NCBI GenBank assembly: GCA_964577115.1
Contig: CAZNXJ010000015.1
Location: 73,919 to 137,918, forward strand
Reading direction: 5' to 3'
Length of the DNA: 64,000 bases
From: CAZNXJ01 sp964577115
Lineage (GTDB): Bacteria; Planctomycetota; Planctomycetia; Pirellulales; Pirellulaceae
Shown: positions 1-8,614 of the stretch, piece by piece
How positions within the stretch are numbered: the first letter of the stretch is position 1
Layout of the letters: every line of letters begins with the position of its first letter
Program-made: the position numbers and the translations under genes
Notes under the pieces: model-generated
What the model was told of the DNA's origin: nothing
What the model saw: the letters and a program-made list of their open reading frames with translations, nothing else
The model's database searches: none

Positions 1-1200
1 ATCACCCCCGACGGTGACTATACGCAAACCGGCGTTCAGTGGAACCGCTTCGGATACGTCAACCCGCATCACAAGCAGTACATCAAGGCCCCGGAACAGT
101 CCGGCCTGTACTACTTCCATGCGAAGACCGAATCGGGTCAGTTTTTCTCGTTTCCGTGGATCGTGGCACCGTCCGAGCCGCGCGAAAAGATCGCCGTGCT
201 CGCGTCGAACGTCACGTGGAACGCGTACAACAACTTCGGTGGGCGCAGTAACTACATTCACCCGGACAAACTGCCTCCGACGCCCACCGCCAATGCGCGT
301 CTCGAGCTGAAGCGGTACACCGACCCGAACTATGTCAATTACGACACGCAGGACTACGCGCCGCTGTCGTTCGACCGTCCCGAGCCGATCAATCATGTTC
401 CCGAAAATACCGAGGTCACGGACCCGATCGCGGGACGCGCAGCCTGCCATCTCGCTCCGGCCGAATGGCGGCTGCTCGGCTGGCTCGAACGAAACAACTA
501 CCGCTACGACTACTACGCAGAAACGCAGCTTCAATTCGGCCAGCTCGATCTGGACGCTTACCGAGTGTTGATCATCAGCACGCATCCGGAGTACTGGTCG
601 CGGCAAATGTACGACCGCGTCAAGGATTGGGTGTTCCAGCGAGGCGGACGGTTGATGTATCTCGGCGGCAATGGTTTGAACTGCGACGTCGAGTTCATCG
701 ACGAGCAGACGTGCATTTACCGCAACGACGACGAACGGCGACTGCGCGAGCCGGGTTCGAAGTTCGAGAGCCGATTCCACCTGCGTCAGGAATCCGAAGC
801 GAATCTGCTGGGCGTTGTCTATGACGAACGAGGCATCATGACGGCCGCTCCACTGCGGGTCGTCGATGCCGACCACTGGGTATTCCAGGGCACCGGCCTA
901 AAGAACGAAGACATCTTTGGACGCCACTCGCTGCACGAACGCGTCCCAGGCGGTGCTTCAGGGCATGAAACCGATAAGATCTCGCCGAGCTCGCCCAAGA
1001 ATGTCAAGCTGCTCGCGCAGGGCCTAAATGCCGATGGCGGAGGAGCGGATGTGGTAATCTTCGACACACCGAAGGGAGGCGGCGTGTTTTCCGCCGGTTC
1101 GATCACGTGGACTGCGTCCATACTGGTGGACCCCGGCGTGTCGCGCATTACCGCGAACGTATTGGACCGATTTGTAAACGCGGAAACCATCAACGAATAA
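1..1200 (+). CDS. N,N-dimethylformamidase large-subunit-like protein, 5' truncated
   Basis: The frame is open from base 1 to the TAA at 1198-1200, so the N-terminus lies outside the window and about 399 codons are visible. The visible part carries a motif typical of the C-terminal half of the N,N-dimethylformamidase beta-subunit family: SNVTWNAYNNFGGRSNY, encoded near 208-258. This is followed by an alternating alpha/beta region (YRVLIISTHPEYWS, GGRLMYLGGNGLN) that resembles a glutamine-amidotransferase-like fold. The end (GGGVFSAGSITWTASI) is also typical of this family. Members of the family are often annotated by homology only, and true amide hydrolysis is known for few of them. The substrate here is unknown. 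The next gene, an SGNH hydrolase, starts 29 bases downstream on the same strand and may be co-transcribed. Confidence 0.8.
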   Translation: MTPDGDYTQTGVQWNRFGYVNPHHKQYIKAPEQSGLYYFHAKTESGQFFSFPWIVAPSEPREKIAVLASNVTWNAYNNFGGRSNYIHPDKLPPTPTANARLELKRYTDPNYVNYDTQDYAPLSFDRPEPINHVPENTEVTDPIAGRAACHLAPAEWRLLGWLERNNYRYDYYAETQLQFGQLDLDAYRVLIISTHPEYWSRQMYDRVKDWVFQRGGRLMYLGGNGLNCDVEFIDEQTCIYRNDDERRLREPGSKFESRFHLRQESEANLLGVVYDERGIMTAAPLRVVDADHWVFQGTGLKNEDIFGRHSLHERVPGGASGHETDKISPSSPKNVKLLAQGLNADGGGADVVIFDTPKGGGVFSAGSITWTASILVDPGVSRITANVLDRFVNAETINE

Positions 1201-1229
1201 GCAGCATTTGACCCACGGAGAATCGTCCC

Positions 1230-1961
1230 ATGCGCCGCCCTTCGCTCGCGCTAATCGTCCTCTTTGCCATGTTCGGTGGAATCGTTACCCCGAGCGAGCT
1301 GCGGGCTGCACCGCCCGAGGATTCTCCCTCGGCGCGGCCCGTGCGGATCGTCGGATTCGGCGATTCGATTACCAAAGGTGTTCGTCCCGGCGTCACCGCC
1401 GAGCAGACGTTCGTCGCCATGCTCGAGAAGCGGCTCCGCGACCGTAAGATTCCGGCGGAGGTCATTAATCTCGGTGTCGGCAGCGAACGCACCGATCTGG
1501 CACTCAAACGTTTCGATCAGGTGCTCGCACAATCACCGACCCACGTTTTGATCATGTATGGCGCGAACGACAGCTACGTCGATCCGGATAAGACGCAGCC
1601 GCGCGTGTTGATCGAAGATTTCAAGAAGAACCTGATCGAAATGATTGAAAGGCTCCGCGCGGAAGGCATCGAACCGATCCTCATGACGGAGCCGCGCGTG
1701 GCAGCGGGAGCTCGCAACGGCGTCGGTGAGGATCCGAACGTGTGGCTGGCAAAATTCATGGAGGTGTGCCGCGAGGTGGCACAGGCTCACGGCGTGGATC
1801 TGGTGGACAATTACGCCGTCTGGTCGGCCGCGGAACGTGACGGCGTGGATCTGAACACGTGGACAACCGATCGCGTGCACCCAAACGCCATCGGCCATGC
1901 AAAGATCACCGACGCCATCGAGCGGGTATTGGTACAGAAGTTGGCGGATGAGAAAAAATGA
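1230..1961 (+). CDS. Exported SGNH/GDSL-family hydrolase
   Basis: This 243-residue protein has an N-terminal hydrophobic signal segment (about residues 5-27) and then the blocks of an SGNH esterase. Block I is GFGDSITKG with the nucleophile Ser46. Block III is GANDS with oxyanion-hole Asn113. Block V is DRVHPNAIGH with Asp214 and His217. All catalytic residues are present, so an active ester or acyl hydrolase outside the cytoplasm is likely. The length is normal for lysophospholipase L1-like or carbohydrate-esterase-like members. The substrate cannot be told from sequence. The gene follows the dimethylformamidase-like gene and ends before a strong intrinsic terminator. Confidence 0.9.
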   Translation: MRRPSLALIVLFAMFGGIVTPSELRAAPPEDSPSARPVRIVGFGDSITKGVRPGVTAEQTFVAMLEKRLRDRKIPAEVINLGVGSERTDLALKRFDQVLAQSPTHVLIMYGANDSYVDPDKTQPRVLIEDFKKNLIEMIERLRAEGIEPILMTEPRVAAGARNGVGEDPNVWLAKFMEVCREVAQAHGVDLVDNYAVWSAAERDGVDLNTWTTDRVHPNAIGHAKITDAIERVLVQKLADEKK

Positions 1962-2067
1962 CGGGGCGCGACAACGAGTGACGCATAATGCGAGCGCTTA
2001 TCACCGCACGAATGTGGAGGCCTCGTATCTGCCTCGATTAACTCACCATCGAACCTGACGCAATAGC

Positions 2068-2111
2068 AACGCCCCGCCGCGGCATGTGCTGCGACGGGGC
2101 GTTAGATTTTT
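2068..2111 (+). terminator. Intrinsic terminator after the SGNH hydrolase
   Basis: A perfect 9-bp stem (AACGCCCCG at 2068-2076 with CGGGGCGTT at 2095-2103) continues inward, after one mismatch, for about six more pairs including one G-T. It is followed by a TTTTT run at 2107-2111. The T-run side makes it a terminator for plus-strand transcription, before the convergent minus-strand gene ends at 2130. Confidence 0.85.
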
Positions 2112-2129
2112 CAAGGTCGATCGAGTTAT

Positions 2130-4907
2130 TTAGTCGCGGCCACGGCCGCGCCGTTCTCCTCCGCCGCCCCCTCCGCGGTTGAATTCGCGACCGCCTCCGC
2201 GCGGTGCGGCACTCCGCGCGGCGGGAGGACCACCTGCTCCGCCGCCACGATTGATCGCCGGCCGCTGTGGCTGGCTGCTGCCGCGAAACCGCTCAACACT
2301 CGGCGCGGTCGCTCGCGGTGCTACTCGTGGTTGAACGCTGGGCGCAGGCCGGTCCGCCGCGGGTGCCGGTCCTCGATCAAAGCTCCCACTGCGGCGCGTG
2401 TCCAATTGAGGAACGACGCGCTGGGGTTGAGGCCGAGGAACGGCCTGGCGTGTTTGCGGTACGACCTGGCGCGTTTGCGGCACGGCTTGGCGNNNNNNNN
2501 NNNNNNNNNNNNNNNNNNNNNNNNNNNNNNNNNNNNNNNNNNNNNNNNNNNNNNNNNNNNNNNNNNNNNNNNNNNNNNNNNNNNNNNNNNNNGGCTGCGC
2601 CTGCCGAGTTTGCGGCACCGGCTGTCGCTGCGGCTGCGCTTGCGGAGCAGCCTGGCGAGGAGCATCCAAACTGGGCCGAGCGCGAATTTCACGCTGGTTA
2701 GGTTGCACAGGCCGCGTACCCTGTCCGCGGTCAATCGCTGGTCGCTGAGGACCTCGTTCCACGTTCGGAACCGTGGGGCGAGTGCCCTGCCCCGCGCTCG
2801 CGCCCGGTCGGCGCTGAGCATCGGGCTGGGGTTGCCGGCGCGGTTGGTCGAACTGCTGACGGCGCTGCGGCGATTCAGCCGGCGGCACCAGGTTGCGATC
2901 GGGCTGGCGGCGCTCCGCCGGTCCCCGCGCCTCGCCCGGTCCACGGCGCTCAATCTCGGCGCCTTGACCCGGGCGGCGGTCGGCGCTCCCCGGCCCTCGA
3001 TTGACGCCTTCGCCCGGTCGTCCCGCATCCCCGCGCGGACGAACGCTGGGCAGGTCAGTCGGCCGCTCGGTGCCACGACGCCCGGTAGCTGCCCCGTCAC
3101 CAGGACCCCGATCCGCCCCGGACCGGTCAAAATCGCGCCGACCAGTCGCCGAGCCATCACGGCCTGTTCCAGTCCCCACTCGACCGCCAGGCCGATCGCG
3201 CTCGCGCCGCGGTTGATCCAGCGCCGGCGGCAGTGTTTGGCCACCCGTGTCTGGCATTGGCACTTCGGCGCCGTCTACTCCTGGTCTCCGATCACCCCGC
3301 GGTCCACGATCACCGTCGGGCCCTCGCTCGCCTCGCGGTCCACGATCGCCGTCTGGTCGATCAAAGTCCCGGCGCCCGCGATCGCGGTCGAAATCCCCTG
3401 GGCCCCGGTCCGGTCGGTCGCGATCACGTCCGTTGACCCCACGATCTCCAGGTCCTCGACCATCGCCTGGAGCAGACACGCGTCCGTCGTCACGATCCCG
3501 TTCCCGCATGTCGCGCCGCACGGATTCAGCAATCTCGTCCAAGCGTCGCTGCGAGCGAGGAATGCGATCGGGATTGCGCTGCGCGACTTCCTGGCGAATA
3601 CGTCGTTCCGCCTCACGCCGCCGTTCGGCGTAGTTGTGCAGCTCGCGAACACGCTGCTGGTAGCGATTGCGATCATTGTCGTCGATTCGCACGTACCGCC
3701 GGTTCGGGTCTTGGAGGTAGCGTCCCAAACCTTCGCGGCGAACTACTTGATCGATCGGCGATCCCAGCACCGTGTGACGGATGATGGAATCCGAGATGTT
3801 GATGTTGGTTCGCGAAACCGTATTGATGAACGTGACCTGCTGGTACAACGTCGGCCGCGGCCGATAGAACGGGTTCGTATCGTAGAAGCGGTGCCAGCGC
3901 TGCACGTTGCTTAGGTAGTTTCTGCCGTATCGCCAGCCGATATAGTCGTAGAACGGATCTCGATGACGGTAGAAGGTGTTGTATCGGTACCACGGCACGT
4001 AACCGAGATTAGCGAACGGAGCGCCGTAGTAATTCCCAAAGTAGTAGTACCCGTAACGCGGGTACACCCAGAGGTGGACGAGAAGGTACCGAGCAGTATC
4101 GACTACGACGCGCGGGATGTAACGGTAGCCGGCCGTGCGATAGATCGGCGAGCGGTAGTACACCGGCGCGAAAAGTTGTCCGCGATAGCCGTAGTGGTAG
4201 TCCCAATAACCGTCACAATAGACCCATCCGTAGGTCGTCGGTACGTACCGCGCAGGCACCCAGACCCAACCAACTTGATGCTGAGCCCAGTATCCGGGGC
4301 GCCACACATAGTCGCGATTTTGATACACCCACGTTCCGGGGATCCAGAAATGGTCCTCGCCCGGCGCTTCGGCTGGCGGACCTTGCTCGAGGCTCTCCGG
4401 AGGGGGTGGCAGATATTCGGGTTCGGCCGCCGCTTGTGACTCGGCGACCCACATGCCGGGTACCCACTGGTATCCGCCATCGACTTCGTCCCAGTATCCC
4501 GGAACCCACGAGCGTCCCGGTGGAACATCCCGCCACATGCCGCTTACCCAGACGAAGTCGCCCAGCGACACGTCGTATGACCAATAGCCCGGAATCCAGA
4601 CGACATTGCGACCTTCCGGCTTATATTCGGGCGGAACCTCTTCAATCGGCTCGGGCGGAGCCTGCGAAACCACAACTGGTTCGGGTAATTCCGTCGTAAC
4701 GGCGGTCGCGAACGCCTCGTGTACGACACCCTGCATTCGGACCTCAACTTCTTCCGGATAGATATCCGGATCGAGTTCGGCGTCGGCCGACTGGAGCGTC
4801 GGCGGTGCCGTCTCTTGCTCTTGCGCGCTAACGAGCCCCCATGGCACGGCGATAACGGCCGCTGCCAGGGTCCCGGTGAGCGCTTTCACCCACGTTCGCA
4901 TACACAT
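2130..4907 (-). CDS. Exported WxxGxW-repeat, Arg/Asp/Gly-rich protein
   Basis: I place the start at the ATG at 4907 (another in-frame ATG is at 4901), because it gives a clean signal peptide ending near VSA-QEQ (residue 28). The upstream extension to 5156 has no such feature. The protein is about 925 residues including unknown sequence. Six WxxGxW units lie at residues 104-109, 120-125, 134-139, 148-153, 188-193 and 202-207. They resemble the YXWGXW/WXXGXW repeat family. A Tyr-rich segment (about 215-370) follows, then a charged helical stretch, and from about residue 480 a low-complexity tail of Arg, Asp, Gly, Pro and Gln with RDRG-, RGPG- and RQAVPQT-type repeats. A 100-N gap lies inside the tail repeats, so the length is unknown. 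The function is unknown; an envelope or matrix role is an inference from export and composition. Confidence 0.8.
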   Translation of the reverse strand: MCMRTWVKALTGTLAAAVIAVPWGLVSAQEQETAPPTLQSADAELDPDIYPEEVEVRMQGVVHEAFATAVTTELPEPVVVSQAPPEPIEEVPPEYKPEGRNVVWIPGYWSYDVSLGDFVWVSGMWRDVPPGRSWVPGYWDEVDGGYQWVPGMWVAESQAAAEPEYLPPPPESLEQGPPAEAPGEDHFWIPGTWVYQNRDYVWRPGYWAQHQVGWVWVPARYVPTTYGWVYCDGYWDYHYGYRGQLFAPVYYRSPIYRTAGYRYIPRVVVDTARYLLVHLWVYPRYGYYYFGNYYGAPFANLGYVPWYRYNTFYRHRDPFYDYIGWRYGRNYLSNVQRWHRFYDTNPFYRPRPTLYQQVTFINTVSRTNINISDSIIRHTVLGSPIDQVVRREGLGRYLQDPNRRYVRIDDNDRNRYQQRVRELHNYAERRREAERRIRQEVAQRNPDRIPRSQRRLDEIAESVRRDMRERDRDDGRVSAPGDGRGPGDRGVNGRDRDRPDRGPGDFDRDRGRRDFDRPDGDRGPRGERGPDGDRGPRGDRRPGVDGAEVPMPDTGGQTLPPALDQPRRERDRPGGRVGTGTGRDGSATGRRDFDRSGADRGPGDGAATGRRGTERPTDLPSVRPRGDAGRPGEGVNRGPGSADRRPGQGAEIERRGPGEARGPAERRQPDRNLVPPAESPQRRQQFDQPRRQPQPDAQRRPGASAGQGTRPTVPNVERGPQRPAIDRGQGTRPVQPNQREIRARPSLDAPRQAAPQAQPQRQPVPQTRQAQXXXXXXXXXXXXXXXXXXXXXXXXXXXXXXXXXXRQAVPQTRQVVPQTRQAVPRPQPQRVVPQLDTRRSGSFDRGPAPAADRPAPSVQPRVAPRATAPSVERFRGSSQPQRPAINRGGGAGGPPAARSAAPRGGGREFNRGGGGGGERRGRGRD
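2493..2592. other. Assembly gap of 100 N inside a coding tandem repeat
   Basis: Exactly 100 N bases, a standard placeholder of unknown true length. The flanks encode the same RQAVPQT-like units (about 21 bases each) in the same frame, so the gap most likely reflects a repeat the assembler could not span. Confidence 0.95.
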
Positions 4908-5206
4908 TTCTCTATCCCTGTACTGTTGGTTCCCAAGGCTCGACCTCGCCTCCAGCAGACGAGGCACTTGTCGAACGCGCTGAAACGCTCTGCTCCGCGC
5001 GCTGCCCAACCCTATTTGGTCACTCGCCCGTAAACTGCGTAAGACTTGCACACGCCGTGCCACGATCACCGAATGCACCTCACGTCCGCAAGATCCGTGA
5101 ACGATGCGGATTGCCGCGAGGGTAGCCGACCGATTGGCCAGGACCATTGTACGCATGCCGCCCTAGTCATTGCTGCCGCTTGTGCGGAACGGCACAATAG
5201 GCGGCC
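4908..5206. other. Divergent intergenic region, no gene seen
   Basis: About 300 bases between the minus-strand WxxGxW protein and the plus-strand aminotransferase. It must hold both promoters. I find no pair of hexamers good enough to mark and no RNA gene. Confidence 0.5.
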
Positions 5207-6553
5207 ATGAACTGCCCAAATAACACCCCTCGCGTCGAAAAGTCGCTCGCCCTGTACGAGAAAGCGCTGCGGCTCATTCCCGGTGGAACACAGCTCGTTA
5301 GCCGCCGTCCCACGAGATACGCCTACGGCGTCTCGCCGATCTATGCCGAGCGCGCTCAGGGAGCGCGATTCTGGGATGTCGATGGGAACGAATACATCGA
5401 CTGGGTCAGCGGCATCGGCGCGATCCTGCTCGGGTATGCCGAGCCCACTCTCGATGCCGCGGTCATCGAGCAAATCCAAGCAGGCACGATTTACTCAATT
5501 AACCACTCGCTGGAAGTGGAAGTCGCCGAGGAGCTGACACGGATGATTCCGTGCGCCGAGATGGTGCGCTACGCCAAAGGCGGCGGTGAAGCCTGCGCGA
5601 TGGCCGTTCGCATCGCCCGTGGCGTAACGGGCCGCGATAAGGTGTTGTTCTGCGGCTATCACGGATGGCACGACTGGTATCTTGCGGCGAACCTTTCCAC
5701 CGCGGGCAATCTGAACCAACACTTGTTTCCCGGCATCGAACCGACGGGCGTCCCGCGCGCCTTGGCGGGAACGGCTCTCCCGTTTCCCTATGGCGACGTT
5801 GCAGCGCTCGAGCAGCTACTCGTTCAAAACCGCGGCGAAGTCGCGGCGGTGATCATGGAGCCGCTGCGTTCCGAGGCGCCGCCCGACGGTTATCTGGCAG
5901 CTGTCGCCGACATCGTGCGCCAACACGGCGCCGTGCTCGTGTTCGATGAAGTCTCGACGGGACTTCGCTTCGCATTCGGCGGAGCGCAGGAGTACGTCGG
6001 TGTGACGCCCGACATTGCGGTGTTCGCCAAATCGATCTCGAACGGTTATCCCTTCGGCGTCGTCGTCGGAAAGCGCGACGTCATGGAACCCGTCTCGCGC
6101 ATGTTCATTTCAAGCACTTACTGGAGCGATACCATCGGTCTGCGCGCGTGCCTGGAAACATTACGGCTGGTGCGCGAACGAAACATCCCGGCGCAATTGT
6201 GGAGTTTCGGCGAGCAGCTTCAAACCGAGCTCCAGCGTGTTGCCGATGCGTCACGTCTGCCGGTGCGCTGTACCGGGTTGGCAATCCATCCGCACCTGGC
6301 GTTCGACGTTACCGATCCAGCTCTCCAAGCGCAGCTCGCGACCCTTTACATCCAGGAAATGGCCAAACGAGGTTGCCACGGGTATGCCTCGTTTTATTTG
6401 AACGCCGCACAGGGCGAAGCCGAACTGCGGCAGACGGTCGACGCCGCGGGTGAAGTGTTCGACGTCATGCGGGAAGCGCTGGAGCGGAACCAGGTCGAGC
6501 AGCGTCTCGAATGTTCGGTCCAGCAGGAAGTGTTTCGGCGGCTCGTACGCTGA
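5207..6553 (+). CDS. PLP-dependent class III aminotransferase (glutamate-1-semialdehyde aminomutase-like)
   Basis: This 448-residue fold-type I PLP enzyme has the expected order of motifs. These are IPGGTQL near residue 24, GARFWDVDGNEYIDW (52-66), GGGEACAMAVRIAR (125-138), the PLP-ring aspartate in VFDEVSTGLRF (Asp247) and the Schiff-base lysine in FAKSISNGYPF (Lys275). It resembles glutamate-1-semialdehyde aminomutases and the related secondary-metabolism aminotransferases. Nothing else from haem synthesis is nearby, so I do not call it hemL. The neighbouring SDR (60 bases downstream, same strand), Gfo/Idh oxidoreductase and aldolases suggest work on a keto or aldehyde compound, perhaps a sugar or sugar acid. 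The amino donor and substrate are unknown. Confidence 0.85.
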   Translation: MNCPNNTPRVEKSLALYEKALRLIPGGTQLVSRRPTRYAYGVSPIYAERAQGARFWDVDGNEYIDWVSGIGAILLGYAEPTLDAAVIEQIQAGTIYSINHSLEVEVAEELTRMIPCAEMVRYAKGGGEACAMAVRIARGVTGRDKVLFCGYHGWHDWYLAANLSTAGNLNQHLFPGIEPTGVPRALAGTALPFPYGDVAALEQLLVQNRGEVAAVIMEPLRSEAPPDGYLAAVADIVRQHGAVLVFDEVSTGLRFAFGGAQEYVGVTPDIAVFAKSISNGYPFGVVVGKRDVMEPVSRMFISSTYWSDTIGLRACLETLRLVRERNIPAQLWSFGEQLQTELQRVADASRLPVRCTGLAIHPHLAFDVTDPALQAQLATLYIQEMAKRGCHGYASFYLNAAQGEAELRQTVDAAGEVFDVMREALERNQVEQRLECSVQQEVFRRLVR

Positions 6554-6613
6554 GATTCGTTAGGCACGCATCCCGCAGCGACGTTAGCCAAGGGAAGTCG
6601 AAGTCAGAAAACT

Positions 6614-7447
6614 ATGAGCGACACATCGGGAAATTCTACGAACGGCGTGGCGGAGCGCGAGCCGACCGTGCAGCAGCTGTTTGACCTGCGCGGCAAGGTG
6701 GCCCTGGTGACCGGCGCGACCGGCCATCTCGGATCGGCCATGGCGCGGGCCTTGGCCGAAGCGGGAGCACAGGTAATTGCGACAAGTCGCCGTGCGGAGC
6801 GTGCCGCTGAGTTCGCCGCTCAGTTGCCGAAGCCCTTCGATCAGAAACACCACGGAATCGCTCTCGATCAATTTCAGCTCGATCAGCTCGACGAACAATT
6901 CGCTGCGGCGCGAAACCTGGGTGGCCATATCGATGTCCTCGTCAACAACGGCCACCAGGCACTCGGTGCCGACTGGAGGCACGTCACGGCCGACGAATTT
7001 ACCGATCATCAGCGGAATGCAACCGGCTATTTTGTGCTGGCGCGGCTCGTACGCGACGCGGCTGTCGAGCAGCAGCGAAGGGCGAGCATCATCATGCTCG
7101 GCTCGATGTACGGCCAGGTTGCGTCGTATCCGGACGCGTACGAGGGGATTTGTCCGGCGAGTCCTGTTGCCTACCACATGCTCAAGGGGGGCATTATCCA
7201 TATGACGCGGCATCTGGCCGTCTATTGGGCTCGCGACCGTGTGCGCGTGAATTGCCTTAGCCCGGGACCATTTCCTCACTCCAGCGTGTCGCGCGAGTTG
7301 GTCGAGCGGCTAAGCGCAAAGTGCCCCATGGGACGCATGGGACAGGCCCACGAACTAAAAGGCGCCGTCGTCTTCCTCGCGAGTGACGCGAGCAGTTACA
7401 TGACCGGGCAGAACCTGACGATCGACGGCGGCTGGACAGCCTGGTAG
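6614..7447 (+). CDS. SDR-family oxidoreductase
   Basis: A 277-residue classical short-chain dehydrogenase/reductase. It has the nucleotide-binding TGATGHLG motif near residue 35, the VLVNNG element, a catalytic Ser in MLGSMYG, and the YHMLK form of the YxxxK motif followed by GGIIHMTRHLAVYWA. It ends with the common C-terminal signature GQNLTIDGGWTAW. The N-terminal 30 residues before the Rossmann fold are longer than usual. It starts 60 bases after the aminotransferase on the same strand and is probably co-transcribed with it. Its substrate is unknown, possibly the product or precursor of the aminotransferase reaction. Confidence 0.9.
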   Translation: MSDTSGNSTNGVAEREPTVQQLFDLRGKVALVTGATGHLGSAMARALAEAGAQVIATSRRAERAAEFAAQLPKPFDQKHHGIALDQFQLDQLDEQFAAARNLGGHIDVLVNNGHQALGADWRHVTADEFTDHQRNATGYFVLARLVRDAAVEQQRRASIIMLGSMYGQVASYPDAYEGICPASPVAYHMLKGGIIHMTRHLAVYWARDRVRVNCLSPGPFPHSSVSRELVERLSAKCPMGRMGQAHELKGAVVFLASDASSYMTGQNLTIDGGWTAW

Positions 7448-7466
7448 CGCAAGCGAATGCTGCATC

Positions 7467-8447
7467 CTACACGTTGTACCACCGCTGCTGCTCGGCACTC
7501 GCAAGCACCGCGAGATTGACGCGCAGCGTCTGCATGCCTTCGTCGAGCGTGCACGGCAAGTCGGCGCCGTGCTGGACGGCGTCGAGCATCGCGTGGGCCT
7601 GTGCGATAAACGGCCTATCACGTTCGAGCGGTGGTTCGGCGTGCTCGTTCCACGAGCCCCCCGGTTCGTCCATCCAGCTCCAACAGTTCCGATGCAATTC
7701 GGCTCGCAGCGTGCCACGTTCGCACACGATCGTCAGCGTCATTTCGTTTGGCGCCTGGTGTTGATTTAGCGCGTACGAGCCGAGCACGCTGGCGTGCCGC
7801 GCGAGCACATGCACGGTGTCTTCCACTTCGACTCCCGGAAGCGCTTGATGCGCAGCATCCGCCACGAGCCGATCGATCGGTCCAACGAGCCATTCGCCAA
7901 GATTCAACAGATGGGTCAGCGCGTCCTGAATGGCTCCGCCGCCCTGCGCTCGGTCGCGGTAATAGATTTCCCGGTAGGCGGGACGATACGTGGGAAAGTG
8001 CTGCCCGGAGACGGCGACGAGTTGCAGTGGCCGGCCGAACCGCTGCTCGGCGAGCACCTCTCGAAGAGTGCGGAACAAGCCATAGCTGCGATACACGTAG
8101 GCGACTCCCACGCGCACATTGTGCTGAGCGGCTTCGCGGCGAAGCTCGTCAACGCCGTCGAGGCTCGTACTGAGTGGCTTTTCGATAAGGACATGTACGC
8201 CGGCAGCGACGAGCTTTCGCGCGAGCGTCACGTGGAGGGGCGCCGGGGTTGCGACGACGGCGAGCTCGGGCCGCCAATCGAGCGCGTCCTCGAGAGTCGT
8301 GTACGCTGTCACCTTGTACTGCTGGGCGATCCGCTCGCACAGCGGTTCATTCGGCTCCACCACCGCCACGGTCGTGCGGCCAGTTGCCTGAAAGCACCGC
8401 ACGTGCCTTTCGCCAATCGATCCCACACCCACCACGCACACCCGCAT
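7467..8447 (-). CDS. Gfo/Idh/MocA-family oxidoreductase
   Basis: I choose the ATG at 8447 because a GGAG sits six bases upstream of it. An ATG four codons earlier (8459) is less well placed. The 326-residue protein begins directly with the Rossmann motif VGVGSIGERH and carries the family's EKPLST lysine motif in the NAD(P)-binding half. A C-terminal alpha/beta substrate domain with GGGAIQDALTHLLNL follows. Members oxidise or reduce sugars, inositols and similar polyols with NAD(P)H. The gene is convergent with the SDR (19 bases between stops) and divergent from the aldolase pair, so it is not in either transcript, but it may share their pathway. Confidence 0.9.
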   Translation of the reverse strand: MRVCVVGVGSIGERHVRCFQATGRTTVAVVEPNEPLCERIAQQYKVTAYTTLEDALDWRPELAVVATPAPLHVTLARKLVAAGVHVLIEKPLSTSLDGVDELRREAAQHNVRVGVAYVYRSYGLFRTLREVLAEQRFGRPLQLVAVSGQHFPTYRPAYREIYYRDRAQGGGAIQDALTHLLNLGEWLVGPIDRLVADAAHQALPGVEVEDTVHVLARHASVLGSYALNQHQAPNEMTLTIVCERGTLRAELHRNCWSWMDEPGGSWNEHAEPPLERDRPFIAQAHAMLDAVQHGADLPCTLDEGMQTLRVNLAVLASAEQQRWYNV

Positions 8448-8614
8448 CACTGTCTCCATTTCATTGATCGCACCACAGTACCGTTCGCGGCATCCTCCGC
8501 TAGCCCTGCGCGCTCAAAACCACTTCGTCGCCTCTGTCCAAAGCCTTACCGACCGACTATCATCCGCCTTCGTTCTTCCGCCTCCATCCTCCATCAGTCT
8601 GCTTTCTCGTCTCC

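Noticed and set aside
2430..2640. Tandem 21-base units considered as a CRISPR array
   Set aside because: The units are adjacent, without unique spacers, and encode heptad repeats in frame with the gene.
2331..3914. A 527-codon plus-strand frame opposite the WxxGxW protein
   Set aside because: It is the antisense of a low-complexity Arg/Asp/Gly-rich gene, crosses the N gap, and has no family motif or ribosome-binding site.
5207..6553. Calling the class III aminotransferase hemL
   Set aside because: The overall motifs are shared by many secondary aminotransferases, and no haem-pathway gene is adjacent.
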